The notes under the pieces are model-generated. The model worked only from the letters and a program-made list of their open reading frames with translations. It did not search any database and was not told the origin of the DNA. A program made the position numbers and the translations under genes. From CAYHDV01 sp047619465 (GTDB taxonomy: Bacteria; Patescibacteriota; Minisyncoccia; Phycocordibacterales; CSBR16-119), in assembly GCA_047619465.1 (NCBI GenBank), contig JBLHJW010000008.1, positions 1 to 30,407 on the forward strand: a stretch of DNA of 30,407 bases, written 5' to 3'. Within the stretch, counting starts at the first letter, position 1; each line of letters starts with the position of its first letter. Below, piece by piece: positions 15,031 through 23,675 of this stretch.

Positions 15031-16956
15031 ATGACAAATACAACAGTTACTCATATTGAAGGAAGGATTGCACTATCAAACAGAGGTCTTGGTTTTGTTC
15101 GAAGTCAAGATTTTAATGACGCTATTACAATAGAACCACAGGATTTAGATTTAGCTCTTAGCGGAGATATCGTAAAAGTTCTTATTCTTCCAAAAATCGA
15201 AAATAAGGACCAGTCAGGAAAAATCGTAGAAATAGTAAAAAGAAAGAAAAAGGGATTCTCAGGATCTATTGTTGAAAAAGATGGAAACTTCTATCTAAAG
15301 CCTCAGGATTTCCGAGACAAGATAGAAATTCTAATACCAAAGGAAGACCTATCTGGAGCAAAGGTTGGAGAAAAGGTTTTTGGAGTAATCACAAAATGGA
15401 CAAAACGGTCAGATAACCCTATCGGTAAAGTAGTAGAAGTTCTAGGGGTAGAAGGTGAAAACAATGCAGAGATGAAAGCCATAGCGCTGGAGAAAGGGTT
15501 TGCTCAAGACTTCCCTGCTCAAGTTCTGAAAGAGGCCCAAACCATAGCAAGTCGAGGAATACTAGAAGAGGATTCTGAAGGGCGAAAAGATATGAGAGGA
15601 ATTACAACCTTTACAATAGACCCAGCTGATGCCAAGGACTTTGATGATGCTCTATCAATCGAAACTATAGGTGACGGTAAGTATAGAATTGGTATTCATA
15701 TTGCAGATGTTTCTTTCTATGTAAAGCCTGGAACAGAACTAGACAAAGAGGCCTTTGAGCGAGCAACTTCTGTGTACCTGGTAGACCGAACAATTCCCAT
15801 GCTTCCAGAAGAACTTTCAAACGATCTCTGCTCACTAAAGCCGGAGGTTGATAGGTTGGCCTTTTCAACAATTTTTGACATTGATAGCGAAGGTGTGGTT
15901 TCTAATACATGGTTTGGAAGAACGGTTATATATTCGGATAAGCGATTCTCATATGAAGACGCACAGACAGTACTAGACAATAAGTCTGGTGACTATTATG
16001 ACGAACTACAAGTAATGGTTGATATTTCAAAAAAATTAACCAAAATTCGGTTTCAGAATGGAGCAATATCTCTAGAGTCAGATGAGGTAAAATTCAAACT
16101 AAACGAAGAAGGAGTACCTGTTTCTGTTTACACAAAAGAAAGAGGAGATACACACCGAATGATCGAGGAATTTATGCTTCTAGCAAATCAACACGTTGCC
16201 AAATACTTAAGTGCGGACGAAGAGAAAAATGAAAGACTGGCAATTTACCGTATTCACGATACTCCAGCTCTGGACCGTACAGAAGACTTAGTTCGGTTTT
16301 TGGATATCTTGGGATTTAAAGTAAAAACAAAAGATGGAGTAATTCCATCAAAGGAAATCAACAAAATATCAAAGGAAGCTGAAGAGGATGACATGGGGGC
16401 CACTATCCAAACAGCGATTATACGCTCTATGGCAAAAGCTATTTACTCTATAAAAAATCTTGGTCACTATGGACTAGCATTTGAATACTACACACACTTC
16501 ACATCCCCAATTAGACGGTATCCGGATGTGCTAGTACACAGACTTCTGCAAACATATCTAGATGGAGAAAGCATTCCCAAGGGGGAGTGGCCTTCTTACC
16601 AAAGCATGTGTGATCACTCATCAGAGAGAGAGAAAGACGCCAGCAACGCTGAGAGAGACAGCATCAAGTACAAACAAGTTGAATACATGACATCGCATGT
16701 GGGCGAAGAATTCAATGGTGTAATAACAGGAGTAACTGAGATGGGTCTTTTTGTGGCAGAACTTACAACCAGATCTGAAGGGCTTATCAGAATTCGAGAT
16801 ATAGGACAAGAGTTTTTTAGATACGATGAAAAAAAGATGGCTATAATAGGAAGTAAATCAAAAGTAACTTACAGACTAGGAGACCATGTAAAAATAAAAG
16901 TTAAAAATGCAGATCTAGAAAAAAAACTTATTGACTACACCTTTATCGGTAAATAA
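15031..16956 (+). CDS. rnr: Ribonuclease R family exoribonuclease
   Basis: A 641-aa 3'-5' exoribonuclease that degrades structured RNA. An N-terminal OB/cold-shock region starts EGRIALSNRGLGFVRS. The RNB catalytic domain carries the metal-binding aspartates in TIDPADAKDFDDAL (about 195-208) and IGIHIADVSFYV. It also has DRTIPMLPEELSNDLCSL and the signature FTSPIRRYPDVLVHRLL. A C-terminal S1 domain (GEEFNGVITGVTEMGLFVAEL) closes the protein. The frame is open 39 codons further upstream, but that part overlaps the opposing promoter and the TATAAT box at 15016, so I start at 15031. It is followed after 2 nt by the NodB-VanY gene, so the two are co-transcribed. Confidence 0.95.
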   Translation: MTNTTVTHIEGRIALSNRGLGFVRSQDFNDAITIEPQDLDLALSGDIVKVLILPKIENKDQSGKIVEIVKRKKKGFSGSIVEKDGNFYLKPQDFRDKIEILIPKEDLSGAKVGEKVFGVITKWTKRSDNPIGKVVEVLGVEGENNAEMKAIALEKGFAQDFPAQVLKEAQTIASRGILEEDSEGRKDMRGITTFTIDPADAKDFDDALSIETIGDGKYRIGIHIADVSFYVKPGTELDKEAFERATSVYLVDRTIPMLPEELSNDLCSLKPEVDRLAFSTIFDIDSEGVVSNTWFGRTVIYSDKRFSYEDAQTVLDNKSGDYYDELQVMVDISKKLTKIRFQNGAISLESDEVKFKLNEEGVPVSVYTKERGDTHRMIEEFMLLANQHVAKYLSADEEKNERLAIYRIHDTPALDRTEDLVRFLDILGFKVKTKDGVIPSKEINKISKEAEEDDMGATIQTAIIRSMAKAIYSIKNLGHYGLAFEYYTHFTSPIRRYPDVLVHRLLQTYLDGESIPKGEWPSYQSMCDHSSEREKDASNAERDSIKYKQVEYMTSHVGEEFNGVITGVTEMGLFVAELTTRSEGLIRIRDIGQEFFRYDEKKMAIIGSKSKVTYRLGDHVKIKVKNADLEKKLIDYTFIGK

Positions 16957-16958
16957 TT

Positions 16959-18515
16959 ATGGGGAAGCATTTTGGTTTATTGGCTTTTACAACAATAATA
17001 GCGGGTGGAAGCATTGGTATTTTTGCCTTTGCAGATGTGCTGCTTATTACTTTTGCGCCAGGATCAACTCATGCCAGCACAATAGAAGATGAATCCATCC
17101 AATCAGTATTGGTTGTTGAAGAAAACCAAGAAGAATTAAATATTGTGGACAATGCCCTGCTTGAACTTTACAAAAATGCAGTAGTTATAAACGAGTTTCA
17201 GGAGGTTGAAGTGGCAGAAGATGCCCCACTATCTCAAAAAGAGTTAGGGGTTATAAACAGGTCACTTAGTTTACCTGTCTTGAGCCAACCTGAATGGTTC
17301 CCAGAAAATATTTTTATAACAATAGATGACGGACCTAGAATAGGTAATGGATCCCTTCAAAACATACTAGAAACTCTAGACAAACATGGGGTTAAGGCCT
17401 ATTTCTTTTTTGTTGGAGATGTCATAAAAGAAGGGATGGAAAACTGGCCAGAAAATACAAAGCATGAGCTTTCTTCCCTTGTCTTAAATGGTCATAAAAT
17501 AGGATGGCACTCAATGCACCATACTCATTTCTCAACTAAAAAAAGAAAAAGATTAGACATAGAAGGCAGCAGTGCTGTGATTTCTGACATTCAAGAATTC
17601 AAAAAAATACTAGATGAAACTCTAGGATTTTCATATAAAGTAGAAACTAGTCGAATGCCTGGAGGCTCTGGAACATATAAAGCCGACATAATAAAAGCCG
17701 TAGAAAGTCAGAGCCTTCGAGCTCCAACTTTCTGGCACATAGAAACTCATGACTGGGAAAACCAAGTTTCTGTGAATCTAAGTTCCTACGTATCAAACAT
17801 ACTTAGAAAGAAAAGTGACTATATCGTACTTCTTCACGAGTACAGCAGAACAGGAGAAGATCTTGATAAATTCTTAGAAGAAATCAAAAGACAAACTGCT
17901 CCAACCATAAATCCAGATGCCGCGGTTACAAAAATAAATGCTTCTGCTTGCCCTGGAAGAACAATGATCTCAGACTTGGACAAAGAGCCCTTGTCAAAAA
18001 CTCACTCTCTACCCGAATCATATGCACCATCCGAACTCGTATCTATCGCAGGAGACTGGAGTACTTATTGTATAAAAAGCGAAGTCCATGACGCTTTAAC
18101 TCTAATGATGGACGATGCAGCAAAAGAAGGCCTGGATATCGAAATATATTCTGGATACAGAAGCTACAGCTTGCAATCAAGATTATTTAAAAACTGGAAT
18201 AAAAGAAACCCAGATGGAGCTATTTACCCTGCTGTAGCAGAGCCTGGACACTCCGAGCACCAACTTGGAACAACTGTAGATCTTAAATCAGGAGCTCTAC
18301 CATACGGAGAGAGTAATCCTTTTGGAGATTCTCCGGAATACCCTTGGATGAAAGAAAATGCCCACAAGTATGGATTCGTGCAAAGTTACCAGTCAGGTAA
18401 GCAAGCCATCACAGGATACATAGCTGAGCCATGGCACTGGAGATATCTCGGGATTGAGATGGCCACAGAAATAAAAAAAAATGGCCTCACAATAAATGAG
18501 TACCTTGAATTATAA
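16959..18515 (+). CDS. NodB-like deacetylase fused to VanY-type carboxypeptidase
   Basis: A 518-aa exported, probably membrane-anchored cell-wall enzyme with two catalytic domains. Residues 5-35 are a membrane/signal helix. The NodB polysaccharide deacetylase domain (about 115-300) shows TIDDGP (121-126), the histidine motif HSMHH (184-188), RMPGG (232-236), HDWE (264-267) and LLHE (291-294). The VanY D-Ala-D-Ala carboxypeptidase domain (about 360-515) shows SGYRS (398-402), the zinc motif S432-x-H434...D441 and EPWHWR (490-495, with H493). One protein could therefore deacetylate glycan strands and trim stem peptides. It abuts rnr and is followed by a terminator. Substrates are inferred from family. 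Confidence 0.92.
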   Translation: MGKHFGLLAFTTIIAGGSIGIFAFADVLLITFAPGSTHASTIEDESIQSVLVVEENQEELNIVDNALLELYKNAVVINEFQEVEVAEDAPLSQKELGVINRSLSLPVLSQPEWFPENIFITIDDGPRIGNGSLQNILETLDKHGVKAYFFFVGDVIKEGMENWPENTKHELSSLVLNGHKIGWHSMHHTHFSTKKRKRLDIEGSSAVISDIQEFKKILDETLGFSYKVETSRMPGGSGTYKADIIKAVESQSLRAPTFWHIETHDWENQVSVNLSSYVSNILRKKSDYIVLLHEYSRTGEDLDKFLEEIKRQTAPTINPDAAVTKINASACPGRTMISDLDKEPLSKTHSLPESYAPSELVSIAGDWSTYCIKSEVHDALTLMMDDAAKEGLDIEIYSGYRSYSLQSRLFKNWNKRNPDGAIYPAVAEPGHSEHQLGTTVDLKSGALPYGESNPFGDSPEYPWMKENAHKYGFVQSYQSGKQAITGYIAEPWHWRYLGIEMATEIKKNGLTINEYLEL

Positions 18516-18552
18516 ATCTCTCTTAGTTTTTATAGAATTTATTAAACCAATT

Positions 18553-18578
18553 AAAAATACCGCCAACTGGCGGTATTT
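18553..18578. terminator. Bidirectional terminator
   Basis: AAATACCGCC-AACT-GGCGGTATTT. It lies between the convergent NodB-VanY gene and the 160-aa gene, with T-rich tails on both sides and the better one (ATTTTTAATT) on the minus strand. Confidence 0.85.
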
Positions 18579-18585
18579 CTCTAAG

Positions 18586-19068
18586 TTATCCAAACTGAAC
18601 CTCAGAAATTACGATGCTAAACTTTGTCATTTCTGGTAATTCTACAACTAGTCTAAAACGGCTCTTGAGAGGCATGCCATTTAAACTGTACCCAGGAAGT
18701 GTCCTAGATACACGCACAAACATTTTTGAGCAATCATAATAGAGCTTTAAATTCTTCGAGGATATCTCTACAACAACATTTTCAAACTCATATGTTTCTT
18801 CTGAGGTTTGAATAATGAATTTCTTGTAAGAGACCTCATCTCTTAAAAATTTACTTTGAAGGTATTCAGCCAATCCCCCCTTTTTTTCAAGCGACTGTAA
18901 TCCATAATGAGTTAAAGAAATTTTGCCGCCAGGGCAAATTTTAGCAAGCTCACCCAGCTTCTTTTTAAGCTTTAGTGCGCGAGCTTCAGCATCATTTTTT
19001 TTCGCGTTTTCAATATTATCCATTCCAGGCGTTTCAAAATCTGTTTTTTTTACCTCCGATACTTCCAT
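18586..19068 (-). CDS. Protein of unknown function, 160 aa
   Basis: I do not recognise this protein. Residues 1-45 are charged and predicted helical (MEVSEVKKTDFETPG, then a Lys/Glu/Ala-rich stretch). Residues 45-160 look like a compact beta-rich domain with GKISLTHYGLQSLEKKGGL, an EFENVVVEIS strand, LYYDCSKMFVRVSR, and a C-terminal RFRLVVELPEMTKFSIVISEV. There are two cysteines, and no signal peptide or membrane helix, so it is cytoplasmic. It has a strong promoter of its own (19103-19130) and a terminator just after the stop. It sits downstream of smc in the same direction but is separated from it by a terminator. Confidence 0.75.
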   Translation of the reverse strand: MEVSEVKKTDFETPGMDNIENAKKNDAEARALKLKKKLGELAKICPGGKISLTHYGLQSLEKKGGLAEYLQSKFLRDEVSYKKFIIQTSEETYEFENVVVEISSKNLKLYYDCSKMFVRVSRTLPGYSLNGMPLKSRFRLVVELPEMTKFSIVISEVQFG

Positions 19069-19102
19069 TTAATTAGTGATTTTTTAGTACAAATTGAAGA
19101 CC

Positions 19103-19130
19103 ATCGTATCACACCCATAAACATTGTCAA
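19103..19130 (-). promoter_or_regulatory. Promoter of the 160-aa gene
   Basis: Consensus TTGACA (19125-19130), 16-nt spacer, TACGAT (19103-19108) with extended TGA on the minus strand. Confidence 0.75.
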
Positions 19131-19150
19131 CAAAATTATCCAGAGTTTAT

Positions 19151-19185
19151 AAAACCCCATAAAGTCTAAGTCTCCAAGGGGTTTT
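19151..19185 (-). terminator. Terminator after smc
   Basis: AAAACCCC / GGGGTTTT stem with a long loop of about 19 nt. It is located 17 nt after the smc stop. Confidence 0.6.
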
Positions 19186-19202
19186 AATCACCAAATTACT
19201 AA

Positions 19203-21476
19203 TTATTTTGCATACTGCTCTGCATCTCCAAGCTTGATTGAGAGTATCTTTGAGGACTCATCCATACCCAATGTGACTCCGTAGAGAACCTGAGCACGAC
19301 TCATCGTCTCCCTGTTGTGTGTTACAACCACTAGTTGAGCATACCTAGCTAGGTTGGCAATCATGTCTCCATAGCGCCGAGAATTGGCTTCATCAAGCGC
19401 CGCGTCTGTCTCATCTAGAACCATGAAAGGAGGAGGATTAACCTGCGACATGGCAAACAATAGAGCTATAGAAGTAAGTGATCTCTCTCCCCCAGAAAGC
19501 ATGTTTAGGTCTTTAACCTTTTTCTTTGGGAGAGATACATTTATATCAACTCCATGCTCTACTCTCTCCGTCTCATCATCATCTAAAAACTCACCATCCT
19601 CTCCTTTTCTCCGACGAGGCTTCTGAGCTATCAAAGACAGAAAAGCATTCCCTCCCCCGAACATCAAATTGAAAAACTCTTTGAACTGTTTATTTATTTT
19701 CTCTATTCCATCTTTAAACTCTGTATCAAGACGAAGCTTTAGATCGTGTATAAGCTCCACAACCTGAGACATGCTTAACTCAAGATCTTCAAGCTCTTTC
19801 AAAAGAAAGGTGTCTCTATCTGTGGTCTCTTCAAACTCTTTCATCACCTCTGTTACACCCCCAAGAATGCCTGATTCTTCTAATTTAATTTTTATTCTCT
19901 CTATGTCTCTACGAGACCTCTCTTGAGAATCCCTATCGCTGGCAAATGTTTCTTCTTCCTCATTTAGGTTATATTCCGAAAACTTCTTTATGTCGACACC
20001 AACAAGAACCTGACCTTCTCGAAGTTCATCTTCAAAACGAACCTTAAGTCTGCTTACTTCACCAATAGAAAGTTCCAAAATCTGTTTTTTGTTTAATAAA
20101 TCTCGTCTAGACATCTCTATGTCAAATTTCTTTTTTTCATCTTGAGATCGCTCCTGTGAGTACTCCTTCATAACTTTTTCAAACTGGGATATTTTATCTC
20201 TCAGCGCATCCTCTTCTTTGCTGGACCTGTCTATCTCATTTCTAATATGGTCTCTCATTTTCTGTAGGTCTTCCAGCTCTTCAGTGTCCACTTCACTGTC
20301 TGGGGTTTTTTCCTCCTTTGAGTCAAAACGAGACACGAATGAAGACACGTGACTGCGAACCCTCTCAAGGAGTGGTGTTGCAGAAACCATATCCTTTTTC
20401 CCTATGGCCGTGTCTATAAAAACCATCAGTTCATTTGCAAATGAAGATAGATCACCTCTTGATATATTTATACTACCTGACTCCTTCTTGGATTCTTTTA
20501 TACCAATACGTTCTTGGAACTCAATCATACCCTCCGTTCTCCCTAGTTTGTGCGTAAGGCTCTGTTTTGTTTTCTCAAGAGCCCTAAGATCCTCATCAAG
20601 CCCAGACACTTGTTTCTTATAAGTATCCAGCTCGCTCGACTCTTCTTGCACAGATATTGCCTTTTTCTGTTTTTCCAGAACAGCTATTCCCCTTTCAATG
20701 GAATCTTTTTGTTCTTTCATATCTCCCCCATGTTTTTCTATGTAGAACTGCTCCTGCTTAAGGAAAACTTCGTATAAATCAGAAAGATCTTCTCTCATAC
20801 CTTGAGCTTGCTGAATCTTCTCAACTTGCTTCTTTAAAAATTTCAAGTGGGGAGCTATCTCCTTCCTGAGCGATTTTACCTCTTTTATGTTTAGCTCTGT
20901 TTTGTCTAGCTTCTTTTCGCTATCACGCAGTCGGTACTGGTAGACCTTTAAACCTAGAGCATCCTCTATCATCTCTCTACGTTCACGTTGGTTAGCATTC
21001 AGAATTCGATCAGCCTGACCCTGAGAAATAATATGATGCCCAGAAGATCCAACATGGACAGAAGCCAGAACCTCAACAACATCTCGAAGCCGAACCTCAC
21101 TACCGTTAATTTTATATTTGTTACCACCGTCAGAGAAAACCTCTCTAGACAGAGTAACTTCATCAAAGTCCAAATTTATAGAATTTTGATTATCCCCTGA
21201 AAGTTTAAATAATTTTTTTGAGTTATCAAAAGTAATAGCGACATATGCCCTTTGTTGCTTGGGTATGTGTTTTGATCCTTTGAATATCAAGTCAGATCCG
21301 GCTCGCCCACGCATGGACTTTATAGATTGTTCTCCCAAAACAAATCGAAAGGCCTCAACCACATTTGACTTACCTGAGCCGTTTGGACCAACAATAGACG
21401 TCACAGGGTCTGTGAAGTCTAGAATTGTCTTTTTTGCAAAAGACTTAAAGCCTGCAAGCTCTAGATGTTTTAACAT
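19203..21476 (-). CDS. smc: Mini-SMC chromosome segregation ATPase
   Basis: An SMC/Rad50-type ABC ATPase that helps organise chromosomes. The head halves are complete: Walker A GPNGSGKSN (30-38), Q-loop LGEQS (47-51), SQGQADRIL (151-159), signature LSGGERS (660-666), Walker B PPFMVLDETDAALD (682-695) and the H-loop VVVTHNRETM. Coiled coils run about 180-320 and 395-600. The total of 757 aa is far below the usual 1150-1200. The centre (about 320-395) is a short Ser/Glu-rich piece with one helix-like segment, and I see no canonical SMC hinge and no CxxC zinc hook. SbcC/RecN-type relatives were considered, but the N-terminus LKHLELAGFKSFAKKT is typical SMC. scpA and scpB are not adjacent. An extended -10 box 6 nt before the ATG indicates a leaderless mRNA. 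Confidence 0.93.
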   Translation of the reverse strand: MLKHLELAGFKSFAKKTILDFTDPVTSIVGPNGSGKSNVVEAFRFVLGEQSIKSMRGRAGSDLIFKGSKHIPKQQRAYVAITFDNSKKLFKLSGDNQNSINLDFDEVTLSREVFSDGGNKYKINGSEVRLRDVVEVLASVHVGSSGHHIISQGQADRILNANQRERREMIEDALGLKVYQYRLRDSEKKLDKTELNIKEVKSLRKEIAPHLKFLKKQVEKIQQAQGMREDLSDLYEVFLKQEQFYIEKHGGDMKEQKDSIERGIAVLEKQKKAISVQEESSELDTYKKQVSGLDEDLRALEKTKQSLTHKLGRTEGMIEFQERIGIKESKKESGSINISRGDLSSFANELMVFIDTAIGKKDMVSATPLLERVRSHVSSFVSRFDSKEEKTPDSEVDTEELEDLQKMRDHIRNEIDRSSKEEDALRDKISQFEKVMKEYSQERSQDEKKKFDIEMSRRDLLNKKQILELSIGEVSRLKVRFEDELREGQVLVGVDIKKFSEYNLNEEEETFASDRDSQERSRRDIERIKIKLEESGILGGVTEVMKEFEETTDRDTFLLKELEDLELSMSQVVELIHDLKLRLDTEFKDGIEKINKQFKEFFNLMFGGGNAFLSLIAQKPRRRKGEDGEFLDDDETERVEHGVDINVSLPKKKVKDLNMLSGGERSLTSIALLFAMSQVNPPPFMVLDETDAALDEANSRRYGDMIANLARYAQLVVVTHNRETMSRAQVLYGVTLGMDESSKILSIKLGDAEQYAK

Positions 21477-21482
21477 AGCAAT

Positions 21483-21491
21483 ATTATAGCA
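21483..21491 (-). promoter_or_regulatory. Extended -10 promoter of smc, leaderless
   Basis: TGCTATAAT on the minus strand, ending 6 nt before the smc ATG. No -35 box is seen, as expected for an extended -10 promoter. Confidence 0.65.
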
Positions 21492-21528
21492 AATAATAAT
21501 TTTTTATTTATATAAAAAGCAGCATCTC

Positions 21529-21556
21529 TTGACAAAAAATACTTAGACTGTTAATT
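21529..21556 (+). promoter_or_regulatory. Promoter region of the LytTR gene
   Basis: Consensus TTGACA at 21529-21534. The best-spaced -10 is TTAATT (21551-21556, 16-nt spacer), which is weak; TATAAA at 21560 is better but too far away. ACTGTTAAT, overlapping the -10, resembles one LytTR half-site with one mismatch. Confidence 0.4.
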
Positions 21557-21587
21557 TCATATAAAATAATAAACACAGAAACAGCAC

Positions 21588-21986
21588 ATGATCCTTAAAG
21601 AACTAAAAAGTGGAAGAAAGGTTATTTTGGTAAAAGTAAACTACCAAGTCATCCAAGTCATGTTAGATGAAGTTATCTACATAAAAGCATTGAGCGACTA
21701 TATAACAATTTTCACAACTCATGGCAAGTACGTCACACTGAACACAATGAAAGACGCTGTATATACATTGCCCGTAGATGAATTTCCGAGAACACATAGG
21801 TCCTATATTGTTAATGTAGATTTTATTGAAAGAACAAAAGGACCATGGATAAATATCAAGGGTCAGGAGAATGACTGTGTAGGCTTTGAAAAGGAGATAC
21901 CAATAGGAAGATCCTATAAAAATGGTTTTAGAAGAAGTTTTCTTGGAACCAAACCCAGGAAACAAGCACTTCTTAAAGTTGCTTAA
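21588..21986 (+). CDS. Stand-alone LytTR-family DNA-binding protein
   Basis: 132 aa consisting almost only of a LytTR domain (about 15-120), the beta-rich DNA-binding fold of AgrA- and LytR-type response regulators. Family marks: VIYIKALSDYITIFTTHGKYV, then the segment FPRTHRSYIVNVDFIER, and PIGRSYKNGFRRSF. There is no receiver domain and no membrane segment, and no histidine kinase is nearby, so it cannot be a classical two-component regulator. It may be constitutive, bind a ligand, or be controlled by its own level. It lies between smc and rnc in opposite orientation to both and ends at a bidirectional terminator shared with rnc. Confidence 0.9.
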   Translation: MILKELKSGRKVILVKVNYQVIQVMLDEVIYIKALSDYITIFTTHGKYVTLNTMKDAVYTLPVDEFPRTHRSYIVNVDFIERTKGPWINIKGQENDCVGFEKEIPIGRSYKNGFRRSFLGTKPRKQALLKVA

Positions 21987-21991
21987 AGCAC

Positions 21992-22020
21992 AAAACCCCG
22001 ACTATTCTAGTCGGGGTTTT
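21992..22020. terminator. Bidirectional terminator between LytTR gene and rnc
   Basis: AAAACCCCGAC-TATTCTA-GTCGGGGTTTT between two convergent genes, with T-tails on both strands. Confidence 0.88.
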
Positions 22021-22025
22021 ATTGT

Positions 22026-22721
22026 TTATTTATTCCAACCTTTAGCAATCAAAGACTGCTTTGCGGCGTCTTGCTCTGCTTCCTGTTTGGATTTTCCTTT
22101 TCCCTTAGCTATAAGATCTTCCCCTAAATACAGTCCAGATGTGAAACTTTTGTCATGGTCCGGACCATGCTCATCTATAACTGTATACGAAGGTGTGACT
22201 CCAACTTCTTCTTGAGCCTTTTCTTGAACCCAGCTCTTAGCGTCTCGCCATGACCCCTCGGCAACAATACTATCAATCTTTCCGTATAGAGTTTCTGAAA
22301 TAAACTTTTCTGCAGCGTCATATCCGAGGTCTAAATATATAGCCCCAATAATTGCCTCAAAGGCGTTTGCTAGGATGTGCTGTCTTGCTCTCCCATCGTC
22401 TTTTGACTCACCTTTTGAAAGCATTAAATAGTCATTCACTTCCAAAATCTCTGAACTCTCAGCAAGCGATATAGTATTAACCAAAGCACTTCTATAAGCA
22501 GTTAAATCTCCTTCTGGCCTATCTGGATATTTATCAAATAAATATCTTGTAATAATCAACTCTAAAACAGCGTCACCAAGGAACTCCAATCTCTCATTAT
22601 GCCCTGTGGTTATATCTGGATTTTCATTTATATATGACCGGTGTGTAAACGCGGTCTCTAGGAGTCCTTTACGGGAAAAGGAAACCCCAATTTTTTTCTC
22701 AAATAAAGAGATGTCTTTCAT
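22026..22721 (-). CDS. rnc: Ribonuclease III
   Basis: Double-strand-specific endoribonuclease, 231 aa from the ATG at 22721 (MKDISLFEKKIG). The catalytic signature ERLEFLGDAVLEL carries the conserved Glu and Asp. The second acidic site lies in the AFEAIIGAIYLD segment. The C-terminal dsRNA-binding domain starts at about DAKSWVQEKAQEE and contains GKGKSKQEAEQDAAKQSL. An in-frame ATG 6 codons upstream (22739) is possible but adds an unusual MCVFLN start. It lies 66 nt downstream of nusB-nudix in the same direction without a terminator between, so it probably shares the transcript headed by the duplicated leader element. Confidence 0.96.
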   Translation of the reverse strand: MKDISLFEKKIGVSFSRKGLLETAFTHRSYINENPDITTGHNERLEFLGDAVLELIITRYLFDKYPDRPEGDLTAYRSALVNTISLAESSEILEVNDYLMLSKGESKDDGRARQHILANAFEAIIGAIYLDLGYDAAEKFISETLYGKIDSIVAEGSWRDAKSWVQEKAQEEVGVTPSYTVIDEHGPDHDKSFTSGLYLGEDLIAKGKGKSKQEAEQDAAKQSLIAKGWNK

Positions 22722-22787
22722 GTTCAAAAACACACACACGATTAAACGTCGCCGATAAGCTAACTCTTACTCGTGAGTAGGTTCTAG

Positions 22788-23675
22788 TTATTTAGTAATT
22801 TTTTCAATAGCCTTTGTTAGAAGCTCGACAATACTCTCGTAGATTGTCAAATCTGCAATCTCACTGGCTGGAAACCACTTTGCATCGTCCAAACCACCAG
22901 ATTCATTCTGAAGTTTTATACTTTTATATTTAGCCTCAGCCAAAAAGTATGAAACCTGCTTACGGATTTTACCTTTTTCTGGGTGATTTGCAATATATTC
23001 AGTTTCTCCAAGTAAATCCTTGATTTCCATATCAAGACCTATTTCATCTTTAATCTCTCTCACAGCGGCCAGTTCTGGTGTCTCACCGTCTTTTACTCCA
23101 CCCTTAGATAGAGTCCAGTATCCGAACACATCATGAACAAGGGCAAAGTACAGAGTCTCATTGTGCCAACTATAAACCACCGCTCCAGCCTTTTTCTCAA
23201 TTGGAAGTTTTGTTATATCTACCTCTTGTTTTTTCTTTCCTATGTCGTCTTTTCCTGGTTCCCCAAGCTCTTTGTAAACAGCACCTAGAACTCCGTTTAC
23301 AAAACGTCCACTGTTTTCCCCACTAAAAGTTTTAGCAAGTTCAATTGCTTCATTTATAGCAACTTTTGGTGGAACTTGTTTTCTATCTGAAAACAATAAC
23401 TCTGAAAGACCTATTCGAAGAACATTTCTATCCACTGGATTTATTTTTTCAAGTGGCCAGTCTGGTGCGGCTTTGATAATTATGTCGTCTATAACTTTGT
23501 GCTTTTTCAATACTTGATCTAAGAGAGCTTGTATAAAAGCATCGTCTGATAGTCCTGGAGCGAACTCTGCAACATTTCTTTCTATGGCGGCTTTGGTGTC
23601 TAGATCTCCATCATTAAAATCCCACTCGAAGAGGGTTTGTAAAACTATTGATCGTGAAAGGTGCCTATTTGCCAT
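22788..23675 (-). CDS. nusB: NusB fused to a Nudix hydrolase domain
   Basis: A 295-aa two-domain protein. Residues 1-137 are a NusB domain, the helical RNA-binding antitermination factor that works with NusE/S10 on rRNA operons: RHLSRSIVLQTLFEWDF, INPVDRNVLRIGLSELLF and the C-terminal GRFVNGVLGAVYKEL. A Lys/Asp-rich linker follows (about 138-157). Residues 160-290 are a Nudix hydrolase with an intact box at 192-214: G192...E198...R206-E207...D210-E211...G213, where the first Glu of the EE pair is Asp. The Nudix part resembles MutT/Ap4A-type enzymes; the substrate is unknown. A normal NusB has about 140 aa. The gene is preceded by the second copy of the duplicated element and followed by rnc. 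Confidence 0.93.
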   Translation of the reverse strand: MANRHLSRSIVLQTLFEWDFNDGDLDTKAAIERNVAEFAPGLSDDAFIQALLDQVLKKHKVIDDIIIKAAPDWPLEKINPVDRNVLRIGLSELLFSDRKQVPPKVAINEAIELAKTFSGENSGRFVNGVLGAVYKELGEPGKDDIGKKKQEVDITKLPIEKKAGAVVYSWHNETLYFALVHDVFGYWTLSKGGVKDGETPELAAVREIKDEIGLDMEIKDLLGETEYIANHPEKGKIRKQVSYFLAEAKYKSIKLQNESGGLDDAKWFPASEIADLTIYESIVELLTKAIEKITK

